From contig VYZB01000382.1 in the NCBI GenBank assembly GCA_013397455.1, positions 71,391-135,390 of the forward strand: a stretch of DNA of 64,000 nt, given 5' to 3'. Each line of letters starts with the position of its first letter. Within the stretch, counting starts at the first letter, position 1. The position numbers were made by a program, and so were the translations under genes. This stretch comes from Crotophaga sulcirostris (taxonomy: Eukaryota > Chordata > Aves > Cuculiformes > Crotophagidae). This document shows, piece by piece, positions 51,516 to 64,000 of the stretch. The notes beneath the pieces were generated by a model. It searched no databases. It was not told the origin of the DNA and worked only from the letters and a program-made list of their open reading frames with translations.

Positions 51516-54500
51516 CACTTTGTTATATTTCTCGAACATAACTAGGCAGGTGTTACGTTCTTCTATTCTGCACAGTCAGACTTGGTAAACTCCTATATAA
51601 ACTTTCCTAAATACACAACTATCTATAACTTCAAACATGTCATTTTAAGAGGTCTTGTACAGAAAATTACAGTTTGTCACAGCATTTACCAAAGTTCTTA
51701 GTTTCATTTTACAAAAAAGAAAAAGTCACAACCACTCCTTAGCAAGGTCCACTTGGATAAAAAACTAACTTGAAAGGGACTCGTCACAGAGATCTTTCCT
51801 TACTAGACATATGGTACAGTGCCTGTGATGTTCATTAGTCCTTTCCCAAATTTGGCTCATTTAGCTGTAGAAATTGGTATTTATATCCACAACAGAATTT
51901 CTTTGCTAAAATAATCAGTTGGTGGAGGAGGATAGTTTGGCCAGTATCATCACATGTAACAGACTTATTTCCAACCAGTTCCTTTTCCAAACACAGGCAC
52001 TCTCTAGCCAGATATGCATTAAAGCTGCTCAAATTCCTCAAAAAAAATGGAATGTAAAACTGTAATTCCTGTTGTTTCAATGACAAAGACAACATCTGAT
52101 TAATAAAGATCGTAACCATAACCACTTACACAAGAGTTTCACGATGTGAAAAATTCCAAATGTATTTAAAAAAAGACTGAGGAAATTCTAGACAAAGACA
52201 GCGTGTCACTTAAAGACAAATTCTGAGTTTTCTTCAGTATACTTCATTTTGCATTGCTTTAAGTGTTTACCCAGCATGGGGATACCCATAAGAGCTCCTG
52301 AGCCTCAATCCAGCCATTTCTCCTCAAGAAGGCATTTCCCATTGCCAATCATTGCTGTTCGCTCTCATATATTGTATTGCTTGATTACAATCTTTTTAAA
52401 GCAGGACAACCAAAAGTATCTGCAATATTCAAGAGATCGGCACATTAGGAATTTTACAGTTTTTCCGTTTGCTCCACATTTTTTTCTGGAAATACCTATA
52501 GCAGCAACAGAGATTATTCTGAAAGTGTTACCCTAATAAGACTACTTAGGGTATAAGCAAAATAAAGTTTTTAGGTTGACATACTATCCACTACGAAACT
52601 GTGCAATATAGTTAGATAAGCTTATGGGTGCATGACCTAGAAACAGTTGAAACGCATAAATTAGGGTTCCCAAAGTAAACAAAATCTATTTTTCCATTGG
52701 CCTACCTATGGCAAACAGCTGTTCTGGTCAGAGAAGCAGCCAGACCTAGCCAGCCACTTGGGGTAACTCCATGGGAAACAACTACAGCTTGTCAAAACCT
52801 TACATACACCATGGGAAACAGAGCTCAAAGTAGAAGTCCGAGGAAAAGATGGCAACAGGCAACAAATCCAGTTTTATCTGTGCTGATTACATACACACAC
52901 TGCAAAACAATTTTTCCTCCCTTTCTCATATCTGTACACAGATGAAAGAGACAGAGAGGCTTAAAAAAATTATTAATATAGCAATTACAGCAAATGTATT
53001 CATAAACTAAATCCTCTATCATTTAAGGAAAGATTAAAGTCCACATACATTAAACAAACTGAAGCAACAGAAGAGAAAGCCTGGATGTCTACAACATTTA
53101 AAAGATGTTACCATGATAAGGAAAACCTTTAGAGCAGGTCATTACATGCAGGAGGAACTAGCTGAGTAGTTACACAAAGATACCTGATGATACATGGAAT
53201 ATGCAAGAATCAGGTCAAACAATATTCCCCCAAGACAGTGAGTGTAAATTTGGACTTTCAAAACTAAAGTTGATGATGCACTGGCCTTTGCTTTGCAGGG
53301 AGCAATGTGTCAGAAAAATGGGCTGAGCGATTAAATTGCAGAATCACAGAAAAGGAGAGAATGGAAACAACTGAAGGGCAGTGTTTGAAGAAGTGAGAGT
53401 CTGAAAAAGTCCCCCTTATCTTAATATCTGGTTTTTTCCTTCAGTCAGACATACAGAAAGCTGCACATGCTACATAATCAAAAATGCCCCAAATTAAATA
53501 ATCTTGTAGTCAGTAGGAATAATTCAGTGCCCACATTACAGCAGATAACATGACTGCATTCCTGTGGGCCAACATCAAGTTGTTATGTACAGTTGCCATG
53601 GTTTCCTGAAGAATTAAGAGTTTCGGCTCACAGAAGACTAAAACAAGACGGTAGCGTGAAAATGACCACACTGCTCTCAGCAGTAGGGGCGGTGGAGAGA
53701 AGGAGGTCAGCACATAGAGTGGTTGTGCTCTGTAGTCTGACCACCAGCCCACTTCACCATCATGTAATTTCCCAAACCTTAACAGAGACATAATAGATGT
53801 GGTTTCTCAGAGGTTATGACCTACAAGAGTCAGAATCTTGAATAAAAAGTATTGCTGGGATTTGTTGGATGGGGGGAATATTAAGACGGGGGAAAGAAAA
53901 TAAGAATGTCAAACCACAGCAGCAGAGGACTTGTATCATGAGAGCAGCTTTTCTCCTTTGGTATAATCACTCTTGGTAAGCCTTGTTCACAAAAGGAACA
54001 TTTTCCTCAGACTTAATACTCCAAAAGTACCCCTGGAGACAAATAGAATAAAAGCCTATGTATTCAGAATCCAAAAAAAGTCTGTATTTAAGTATTACAA
54101 TTATTATTAGATTTTTTTTTTGCATCTGTTCTTTTATACTGAAATTTAAAAATTAGTTGTAGTAGTGTTTGGTAAATTCATGTCAATAAGGTATGACACA
54201 GAAAAAAGCAGTTCTAGAGTATTTCAGCCAAAATATTTCCAGAAGAACCAGGAAATAAGGGAGCATTTAATACACTTCTGTTTTTAAAAGTACCACTTCA
54301 TCTGGGTTAGCTGTATAATCTTGTTCTCTTGGGTTCAAATTTAAACCAGAATTGGTATAGAGAAAGGCATCTAGGTTGAAAAGGAGATTAAAGACCTTAT
54401 TTTATTAAAGGAGATGAAGTCTAACCTGAAATGCAAAGATCATAAGTGATGGGAAGAAGTGAAGGGAAACACGCTTCAGAGGGGAGAGAGAAAGATCTTA

Positions 54501-57500
54501 AGGGATGAACAACAGCTGACCAAAAGAATAATGAAATAATGAGAATAAACTGATAGAACTGGCATGAAAATGTATCAGAAGGAAATGAGAAGATTCTAAA
54601 CCATCAGCCCTTCCAGTAGAAAGTTTGAGAAGGCAAAGGAATAGGAAACGGCCAACCAGCCTTAAGACAATAACACAGTCAAAGCTGACCACTGACCCGC
54701 AGCACAGAACCTGGGGCTGCCAACACATCCCCTGCTTGAGTTGATCTTCATAAATAAAAGATTGCTAAAAAATCACTTTGGGCTGCTTAACCTACTTGAC
54801 ACAAAAAGCAGTAAGGACTTCTGAATTGCCTCAAGCAATACTCAATGCTTCAGAGCTATTTTCATCACATTTCCACATTTAAAGGAACACTGTTGCATTT
54901 GATAACAGAGGAAGTTATCAATTAGGTTGTTAATAAATGCTTGCAAGGCTATGTCCCATGGTCTATATAAATGCTTTCCTTTTCCGTGGAAAGACTTCTA
55001 CAGAACCACTGAAGGCAACAACCTCACAAAATTCAGATAAATGCATCACTCCAATTTAAATTTTCTGCTCAAACAACTTCAGCTGGGAGTCTGTTTGAAA
55101 CATCACTCTGCTGAATTTCAGCATGGAATTACTCACAGATCGTTTATAAAAAGTTATTCTTGTAGCAATATTACCCTTGAGATTAAGCCACTCTATTCCC
55201 TCTGTAGTTCTTCCTTCTTGTATTAACATGGTGTAGTTGGTTCCTCTCCTTTCCCTCTATCTACTCAGCCACCCAAGCAATGTTGCTGGCACCTTCTCTT
55301 GAAAGACAGGACCTCAGCCATTCCTGCAGCACTCCTCATGTCTATTTCCATTCCAGTCTCTTCTAGCAAGATGCCCAAATCCATCTTTGTCCCTCCTTTC
55401 TTCAAAACTATCATTGCTTAGATATTATGGTTAATAATCTATTAGATATTTGCCCAAGTTACAAGTAATAGATGCATGACAGAGCTCAGGAGAAAATTGT
55501 TACAAAACAGCGACAGTAGACAAGTATTTGTAACTAGTATTATTTATAACCAATTTTGACAGAAACAACCAACCAACTGTACAGCAACCAAAAATAATCC
55601 TGTGATGTTTTACACCACAATCATTAAAAAGCTGGATATCGTTAGACAGACTTAACAAAGGTGGTTTGCCACATGCTAGTGAAAGCAGTTGTGCAGAACA
55701 GCTGATCACTGGTGACAAACTCCTACTGATTTCAACTTTCCTGTCTATTTTTGCTTTAGACAATTTACAAATTTTACCAAGGTAGAGTTACAGTGCAGAA
55801 CAGTTTATTACAGCCTTGGCCTAAGTATAATGCAAAAGACTTCAGGCTTCTGAGGAAAGAGCTTGCTTTACAGTTACAGCTGAAGTCATTAATAAGACAC
55901 CACAAATTCATAGCTGTCTCCAATTTATGTTGTCTGTGGATCTGGAATCTGGCCTCACTTCAAATACAACAAAGATTTCTTCAACAGAGAAACAAATTTA
56001 AATAACGTTGAGAACCATTTGATAAGAAGCTTTTACATCATCAGTGAACAGAAGTCATGATGTAAATCAATGAGGTGCTGACAACGGAAAAATAGCCTGC
56101 AAATGTCTTGAACTTACTTCTGAACTTCATTGGTGTTTGTTGGGGATGGGAGAGGGGGAAGAGTTGTAAGGACTACAGAACTCAGGAGGAAGACACCATG
56201 TTTGCCACCTTCCATCTTCAGCAGAACTGAACTCAACACATGTACCCTCGGCAGCAACGTCCTCTGGCAATGGCTGCCGTTCCTGGTACAAAATCCCCAC
56301 TGACTTCAATCAGAAACACGTGAAGCAAGGGAAGAAAATCCTGGCTTGACTGAAACCAAGGAAATTTTGATAAAGCCTTCAAAGAAGAATAAGATTGCAG
56401 TAGGGAATCATATTTCAAACAGCCCGTGGTTTCCTCTCAGTGCTAAATTTTATTAATATATTAAAAGGAAAATGCATCCATGTGCCTAACTAGAAAATAC
56501 AAGCTAGTGCCAATAATTTTACAAAATATGCTAATTCATACTAGTCAAATCTTTGCTCCTTTTATACGCTGATATTACCCATCTTGAAAAGAACTAATTC
56601 TACAGGTAAAGTATATTTCTTATGTAAATCAATGGCTACCTTTAATGGTGTAAAATTAATTAAATGCACACTAAAGCAGGTTGTAGAAGCAGAATCGCAA
56701 CCTCCATAATTTGGGAGTGGAAGAGAGGGAAGGGGAGAAGAGAAATAAAATGAAGAAGAGCTGAAGAACTGAAAACAAGGAGTCAGTATTTCCTATTCAA
56801 AATACTTCAAAGACCTAACAGGGAAACAAGAATTTTCATGACATCTCACTGCAGAATCTGTATGTATGTTTCAAAAAATAATAAAAAAACAGCTACAGAA
56901 GAGCTGACATATATTCTAACAATCAGCCTCTTGACATTTAATACTTGTTTGAAACTGACTAGCTTTCAAAGTAAGAGAAGGGACACCTGTAGAAGCCACA
57001 CAAACAAGATCAGTGAAAAATATTTTAAGCTTTTTCCTAAAATCTATTGCTTTGGCGGCAGGAGTAGTAATTTGTCCTTCGATAAAGGGTAAGTTGAATC
57101 AAACCATTTGCCTCAAGGACAGCTGAACAGGCTAAGTGAGCCCAAGGATAAAGGGACAAAATAGGATAGCCATTCAGACAAAAAATAAAAGTGTCAGGGA
57201 AAATGATATAATGTATTTACAAAGGAGTTGAATTTGGATGGACATGAGAGGACAAGCTCTCCTCACTTTTCAACTGTTTACTACTTATGCCTTATGCTGG
57301 CTGTCAGAAGGGATCCTTAGACCAGGTTTCATTGTGAGAGGATTGACGCTTTCTCCACAACGCTTTGAAGATTCATCTCTGGATGAAAAGTATTTCCAAA
57401 CGTCAGCCTGTATAAACCCCGACTTCATTTATTCAGAGTAATGATGACATCCAGTGGCCACCAAGTTAATCTCAGCCTTATATCAGCACAGATAATCTTT

Positions 57501-57996
57501 TTTGATAAAGGTATAAATTAACACTTGTATTTTCACTTCCAAGTCTAAAAGCAGGATTGCATTACAAGAAGATTTGTAAATATTGGGCAAGAGATTTCCT
57601 ATTTAGATTCTTGTATGAATTCTAAACAAGCCTTTCTCAGTTCTGTCTCACTTAAAAAAATTATAAATTAAAAAATTCTTTAGAACTTGATGCTCCAAGA
57701 AACTGGAAACTAGCAAAAATAATTGTACATCAAGGAAGGGGGAGGGGTGTAGGAAAACCTGCATATGCACATACACAGGCTGCTCAAACTGTTAAAACTA
57801 CTTGCCACATCTACCAAACTGTCACACATACATGCTTTTAAACAGCATGGAAGAAACCACTTTCCGAAGTTCTTCAAAGCAAAAAAAACAACGTTCCTGT
57901 TTTCCCCTTTTGTAAGGAACTCAGTAATAAGTATTAAAATATAAAACTTTAAGCCTGTTTTTCTTCTTTCAAAGAAAACATCTGTTAAATACTTAC

Positions 57997-58142
57997 TTGC
58001 CCAAATATTTCTGGCAGCCCCAAAACTTGACCAGTGAAAACACCAATACAGATGAAAACTGCTGTGACCTGACCCAATGAACCACGGATTTCCTTAGGAG
58101 ATATTTCACTCAAATACATAGGAAGGGCACTCAGAGAAATGC
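57997..58142 (-). CDS. SLC2A9: SLC2A9 internal exon (TM4 end, loop, TM5)
   Basis: This 146 bp exon has a TTTGTAG acceptor and a GGGCAA|GTAAGT donor. It opens with GC, which completes the Gly codon left open by the previous exon, and closes in phase 0. It encodes [16 protein letters not shown], the conserved sugar-transporter signature in the TM4-TM5 loop, then TM5 ([17 protein letters not shown]) and LPEIFGQ. The Arg of KEIRG corresponds to human Arg198, a known hypouricaemia position, and is intact. The sequence is nearly identical to mammalian GLUT9 and clearly closer to it than to SLC2A5, SLC2A7 or SLC2A11. Confidence 0.95.
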
Positions 58143-59519
58143 CTACAAAGAAAGGAAAAAACATATATTAAGTCAAACTGTGTTTTCATGATGCTAGGTA
58201 CAAAACAAATACCTATTTAAAGTAGTCTGAATGCTTGTCTGCTCACAAGAGTGACATAAAACCACACAAAGAATAGAACTAAATCTATCCACAGATAATA
58301 TGAATTACCGTCTATGCATGTCTAATTATTCTTGCATCATTTGATAACGACGGGACTGATTATCTGTTACAGATCTACAGTGATGTGCATAGGTTGCTAT
58401 TTGATGAGAAGCACCAAAGGTTACTCAGTGATAAGAATCACCAGGAGAATGGATTTTATGTTTTAAATTTGTTCATTCCAAAGCAAGGAAAACCACATTA
58501 GCACTGGTGCAGGTAAGGAAAAAAAAAGACCCAATGTGTCAGGCAGAGAGAGCAGGCATTGTCTGATGAAATACTTTTACTGCAAAGCGTATTAGCAGAT
58601 GTTCCTTTCAACACAGGTTTACAGCTGCAATGAACTCTTAATAGCAGGCATAAAATAATGGTGAGAATACTGCTCAAAGCCAGGAGAAAACAGATGCATG
58701 ACCCTGGTTAGCACAACTGACTATATTTACTGAGCTCCAGAAGTTCAGTCATATGGTGGTAATGTGAGACAAAAATTAGCAGTCAGCACCAAATTACCCA
58801 TTAACTTCACATTGCAAGTCACAGACACATCAACTTTCAAAGAGTTGTGGTTTGTGCTTACTAATATCAGAGACAAAGCTTGCCAGGAAGGAGCTTAGGT
58901 GATGCAAAGGTCAAAGCATTTTCTACTGTTTATAGTGAGGCAATTATGCTGAGAGGGTAAATCACCTTAATCCATCAAGTCTGTCTCCACTTAAGGCAAA
59001 TACTTCTCACCATTTACGGATCTGTGAAGTCATTGAGAATCTCACTGCTAGATAGAAGACTATTCTAGTTCAGCAATGCCTCCGTGATTTACTTTTAAAC
59101 TGGGAAGACCATGTTGCTAGCAGTGATTGATGATGTATCAAGCATTCCACTTAACCCTACTGGTATTAGCATGGGATCCAACAACTTCTAAGCACAAAGC
59201 AGCACACAGCTTTAATAAGTAGAATACTCCTTCTTAGCCAAAGGATTTCCATGGTATGAAGACAGATACCCATTGCCATGGCTGGAGGTAGAAATGTGGA
59301 GGAACAATCAGGGTGGACAGCAGTGGTTAGTACCCATTCCAGTGTTTTCTCTAACCATCAGATCCTCTGACCCTTACTCTGCTAGTTTGCCCCTATGAAA
59401 TCAGTGTGACTGGTCCCTGAAATGCCTCTTTAATGTAAAAAAATATCTAACTTGGGGATAGAAGAAAGATTATGAGTGGCACCAGCATTTTGGATATGTA
59501 CAGTGTGACAAAAGCTTAC
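58143..59519 (-). other. SLC2A9: SLC2A9 intron (TM3 exon to TM4/5 exon)
   Basis: A 1377 bp phase 1 intron, the shortest in the window, with no recognised repeat or gene. Confidence 0.85.
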
Positions 59520-59644
59520 CTGCATCAACACCCATTATAATGCGGCCCAGTATGAGCATTTCAAATGACCCTGCCAACAAGGAGAGGGACATCAACAATG
59601 CTGCTGTTACTGCAAACACATTATTGAGGACCAATGTACATTTC
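59520..59644 (-). CDS. SLC2A9: SLC2A9 internal exon (TM3 and start of TM4)
   Basis: This is the most 5' SLC2A9 exon seen in the window. On the minus strand it follows a TTTTAG acceptor and ends at a GCAG|GTAAGC donor. It is 125 bp and starts with the last base of an Arg codon, giving the GRK-type loop after TM2. It encodes TM3 ([12 protein letters not shown]) and the start of TM4 ([14 protein letters not shown]), and ends in phase 1. The GR pair matches human Arg171, a position altered in renal hypouricaemia. GLUT9 is a plasma-membrane facilitative carrier of urate and, more weakly, hexoses. The segment aligns to human SLC2A9 without gaps as I remember it. The next upstream exon (TM1-TM2) is not visible to the right. 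Confidence 0.93.
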
Positions 59645-62600
59645 CTAAAAGAAAAAGATATTTTATGTAGACATCACCATCATGACAGTTAAATCCAGTC
59701 ATATTCACAGCACACTAGGCTATTATTCTTAAACATCCATTAACAAAAGTGCCTCTTACATGTTGTGTACAGTTCCAAAATACAACACTATACCTAAATG
59801 TTCCAGATTCAAACCTATACCACAGCTTTAAAATAAAACATACCATAGTTAGCTAAAGAGCAGTACTTCAATGACACAGCAATTAGTCATCCTATACATC
59901 CTAAGAAACCAAGTGCCATGCCCAAGACTCTGTATATAAATATGAACAAAGAAAATAAATGTTCTTTATGGAAAATGATTACGTTGTTGAAAAAAATACA
60001 AAGGACGCAATGAAAATATATTTTAAAAATTTCAGAACATCTCAGTTTCTCATTCACACTATACCAACAGCCGTATTTTTCTGTTTCTTACAGTTTTCAT
60101 CTTAGAGAACTTTGTGCTCAGGTTTGAGGGACTCATTCATTTAATGGTGACTTGTAAGTCTCATAACTTCTGCAGAAGGAAATACTTCATAAAAGATATG
60201 ATGACTTTGACAGTCAGATTCAAACACTGACATTCCAGGTCTCATTTCCTGAACACATGGAAGAAGACTGGTTAAAGATAGATCAGTAGCTCTGCTGCAA
60301 TGATTCTCTACTGAAAGATGAAGTAGAAAACTCACCCAGAACTCAGGGAATCACTGCTATCTTATACACATTTCTCCTCAAATATAGATTAAGTGGCTTT
60401 TTGCTAAATTACAGCCTGCAGGTGAATGGCTGGAGAAGCCCTTATCATCGGGTTCAGCCTTGCGAGCGACTGAAAAGCTTTTTAGAATTTCCAGGGAGAG
60501 TCACAGCCAGGGCTGGGATATCTGCTAGAGATGCAATAGCCTCTCTACAGCACATCACGACAAGATCGTTGCTTTGCATTGCTTATGATCTAACACAAGA
60601 CAAAACACCATGATTTTCACAATTATGTGACAAGGCAATGATCATACCCTATGTTTTCCATCTGTGAGTCATCTCACTTAGTTATATATAGTAAAGCAAC
60701 AGAGCTTTCCCAGTCACACAATTAAGCACAGCTTTGTTTTGGCTCTAGAGGTACAACTTAATACTGAAGCCTCCAATCCCACTCACAACAACATATGAAG
60801 GAAACAACTGATTTGAAAACAAATTTACCTGGAGATAAACATGACTGATAATGTAAATTATGAGGATTCTATTAACTTGCACAGTACATGGCACAGCCTG
60901 AAAACATTTTATTAAAAAAGTAAAGTGGTATTACATCTGTAAGTATTCTCAATGGATTCTAAATCCATATATATTGTAATTCCATGTAAAAGAAGAGCAA
61001 TGACTAGAAAGGTTGTCTACTATTTTCTTTTCCGAAGCAGGTAACAAACTCATCCAGCAGCCCTCTTCTTCTTGAGTTCAACACGTAGGTACCAAATAGA
61101 AGTCTCCCACCAAGTCCAATTTGTTACAACAGAAAAATACATTTTTATAGGAAATATTTTTAATATTTGTATTTTTAATTACTTTCCCTGCTTTATAGTT
61201 TTTCTTTGAATATTGTTTGAAAGAATAACATTGTTTGAAGATTCAATGTGAGATACAACTCTAATTTAAAGAATATATTTATACAACGTAGCTGTCAAGC
61301 ATGATGACATTTGAAACAGATTTTTCAAATGGGTATAATTTGAGAGGGCTAAAGTGATATAAATAATGCCAGAAATGTAAACAAAATGTTCATTCAGATC
61401 AAACAAGTGTTATACACTCATCTTAGGTTATCACTTTCTTCTCCTATAATTTTAATAAAACCTACAAAATATTTATCTTTTTCAGAAAAGTTGGTCAGTG
61501 ACTCTATATAGTAAAAAAAATAGAAATGTGCATCCTAACTAAACAAGATAAAAAAATAGGATTTTGCCTTTACCAGATTAAAAAAACATGAAAACAAGAA
61601 ACTGAACACGGGATTGTCCAAATGATACATGAAATCTATTGAAGTATAAATATCATACCTAGTTCTCACATTCCACATTTCAGTTTTCAGTCTTGCTTAA
61701 GGTTATAGAGCACATCAGTATGCCTTTTTCTGTAACTGGGTAAACACAGGGATAGCAAAGTGGACTCACTCAGCCTAAAGCTAACACGTTAAACAAAGCC
61801 AGATATGGGAAACGGAACCTGTACTCAAGTTCCAGTCCACAGCTCCACACAGTTCTGCTGCAGCTATTGCACTAAAAATACTAGACTAGCATCCATTTAG
61901 ATATGAAGATTTTTGTTCCTTTCATTCAAATAATCCATAATTTTCTCCAGTCAAAAGAAATAAAGCATTTATGCATTCTCAAAAGGAAAATGCTTTCAAA
62001 AACCTCTGATGGAGCACAGAGCATTTGTCACAAGCAGCTACCATCCTAAGTGAAACAGTAAGTTTTGCAACTTAAGTATCACAGTATCACAGTATCACCA
62101 GGTTGAAAGGGACCTCTGAGATCACCAAGTTCAACCTATAAGCCAACACTAACACCATCCCATCACCTAAACCATGGCACTCAGTGCCTCATCCAGTCTT
62201 CCCTTAAACACATCCAGGGTTGGCGACTCCACCACCTCCCTGGGCAGCGCATTCCAGTGGCCAATCACCCTTTCAGTCACGAACTTCTTCCTAACATCAA
62301 GTCTAAACCTCCCCAGTGTCAAAACTGGTTCTATCCAAGACTATCTGTACCACTGCAGGAAATGTAACTTCTTATCCTGTACTCAGTATGATGTAGTACT
62401 ACAAGAAGAGCCATTTGCTTAGTAGAAATCAGTTTTAGTAAGTGTTCCAGTTGAGACAGACTTCACCCATCAGCTAGACACAAACAGAGCTAAGCTTTAA
62501 GGATTTTTTCTGCCCTTTTCTTTTATATGTATTTTGGATATTGAAAACACTTGAGAATATTTCTCAGAATTGTCCTTGCTTTTTGCAAAATCACATGATT

Positions 62601-64000
62601 AATCCCTTGTGATTTCAAGGTTGTTATCTGCTCTCATGATATGGGCTAGTTCGAGAGGCCAGAAAACAATCCTAGCTACTATGTGTCCTTCACTACTGCA
62701 ATAATTTCTACAGGGATTTGAATTAATAATCTTTTTGTCTAAATCTCACAACTAGGAAAATGATAGAATTTGAGTTTTGTCAAAAATGTACTGTTGTCTA
62801 AAAATTCAGTACTAAAAAAGCCTCCAGAAACTCCACTTGGGACCAGATATGATACAAAAAGTATAGTAAGGAAATTAGGTCTTTAAATAGCAAGTTGTGT
62901 GTTCTTTAAACTAGGTGTTTAAATAAAAGCCAGCAACAGATTGAATACTGGATCACACATTCAACTACAGTAGATGACTTCAGAATAACAAAGTGGTAGC
63001 ATTACTAACATAAGACATGTAAATTCCCTTAACTGCTCCGTACTCAACACAGTTTACTGTGCTTGAGGATAGGCCTTGTCCCTCTCCTGCAAATGCCTCC
63101 CTACCAGTGGCCTCAGGAATCCACTGAGCATACCGCTCTGGGTGTTCAGAATACACAACTGTAGCTGCTCTTTGGTAGAAAGAGAGAATTTAAATTGCAA
63201 AGTGTCAAAGCCACATTTGAACATGGGACTTTTGCTTATGTGAATGAAGGCCCTCTCTGAAAAAAAATTACTCTATATCTCTCAAAGCAAGTAAGGTCTA
63301 GGAATCTGGTAATTTGGAAATTGTTGGTAACCTTACAGCAATATGATTCAACAGTGCTCTTTTTAAAGCCATACATTATTTTTGCCTAATGCTTTTGGTC
63401 TCCCTTAGTTCATTATTCTGTGTCAGTGTAAATGGAACTCTGCTTTATCATACACACAACCCTCCAACCTACACCTGAACAATTTATCAGAGAAGTATTT
63501 TATTGTTCTGTCAACATATGCTCCTCATCTGCCATACAGACTAGTCAGTTTGGTTTCCTAGACCAGACAAACACACCACAGTGTGAACAGCAAGGTCAAG
63601 AACTTCACTTTGATGAGCAGTCTTCATTCAGTATCCCTGAGAAACACAATCCCTTCTCATCTCTATTCAAGCACTCATATACCGTATCTACAAGAGAGCT
63701 GTTTTCATGGTATAACAGGGATAAACATAATAAACAGGGGTAGAGTCTGCAAGATTTAACACTCTGCCATAAAAATATGATCTGCTCCCATCAAAGTGAT
63801 ATATATGACTGAGATCAGTCACCATTTTAACAAACTTGCACACAAAGACATTCTACTCTTCACCAAAAATTCAGGCTTTCTATGAACCCATTTTTTCCTT
63901 CACTTGCTAATAAGGAAGACTCAGCAACAATTCTGGGGATTAATCAGTCTGAGTTAGAGAGACTCAGAGAGACTTCATATATTTAAGAAGTGTGTAAAAG
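59645..64000 (-). other. SLC2A9: SLC2A9 intron upstream of the TM3 exon, incomplete
   Basis: The exon for TM1-TM2 (ending in GR before the K of the TM3 exon) was not found here, so the intron probably continues past the right edge. It contains one short CR1 at 62075-62316. The remainder is AT-rich with no supported feature. A chance plus-strand open frame at 63432-63743 shows no domain. Confidence 0.6.
62075..62316 (-). repeat. CR1 LINE 3' end with repeated tail
   Basis: It begins with three agtatcac units (62077-62099), then ccaggttgaaagggacctct and the usual block to catcaagtctaaacctcccc, where it stops abruptly. It is very similar to the start of the 10276 copy, so it is probably of the same subfamily, but it is only about 240 bp long. 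Confidence 0.93.

Larger units (their letters stand above)
42079..57996 (-). other. SLC2A9: SLC2A9 intron (TM5 exon to TM6 exon), largest complete intron
   Basis: A 15.9 kb phase 0 intron. It holds the protein-like plus-strand segments at 44177-44550 and 45549-45800, a TC/ATTT simple repeat at about 46407-46441, a locally GC-richer unique patch at about 46455-46790, and a CR1 at 50556-51515. The remainder is AT-rich and unremarkable by eye. Confidence 0.85.

Noticed and set aside
57238..57441. 67-codon plus-strand frame with an ATG start
   Set aside because: No family was recognised, there are no splice signals or neighbours to support it, and the length is common by chance.
1..64000. CpG island, promoter, tRNA, snoRNA or CRISPR array
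   Set aside because: None was seen. The window is internal to a gene, lacks a start exon, and shows no regular spacer-repeat structure or cloverleaf sequence by eye.

Overview
This window is nuclear DNA from a bird. It is AT-rich and intron-dominated, with small exons far apart. Every clear interspersed repeat is either a CR1 (chicken repeat 1) LINE, the dominant avian retrotransposon, or one avian-type endogenous retrovirus LTR. No bacterial-style gene organisation, tRNA, rRNA or CRISPR was seen. Several CR1 copies carry a repeated 3' tail (plus strand: agtatcac units), which I associate loosely with non-galliform birds; the species cannot be fixed.

The one securely identified gene is SLC2A9 (GLUT9, the class II facilitative urate/hexose transporter), on the minus strand and spanning the whole window. 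Seven internal coding exons were placed by translation and splice sites. In transcription order they are 59520-59644, 57997-58142, 41946-42078, 34178-34365, 28793-28903, 16562-16663 and 14208-14283. All seven have GT donors and AG acceptors and compatible phases. Joined, they give 293 residues that run without gaps against human SLC2A9 residues of about 138-430, as I recall that sequence (TM3 to TM10). The start codon, TM1-TM2 exons and terminal exons (the rest of TM10 through TM12 and the C-terminus with the PETK motif) were not found and probably lie beyond the two ends of the window.

The rest is intron. From left to right: bases 1-14207 hold four CR1 pieces, a roughly 1.1 kb LTR (about 4090-5170) and a 197-base assembly gap inside a CR1 (10549-10745). 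The 16664-28792 intron holds a long CR1 (19478-20453) and a small sense-oriented CR1 tail. The 28904-34177 intron holds a plus-strand CR1 tail. The 42079-57996 intron holds a roughly 1 kb CR1 and the most protein-like unexplained sequence in the window. The 59645-64000 stretch holds a short CR1.

The main unexplained signal is on the plus strand at about 44177-45800, inside SLC2A9. Two open segments are flanked by plausible splice sites of matching phase and encode a charged, helical-looking protein that I do not recognise. They could be exons of a nested antisense gene or a decayed gene fragment. I found no convincing new system beyond that; the other leads are weak and are marked so.
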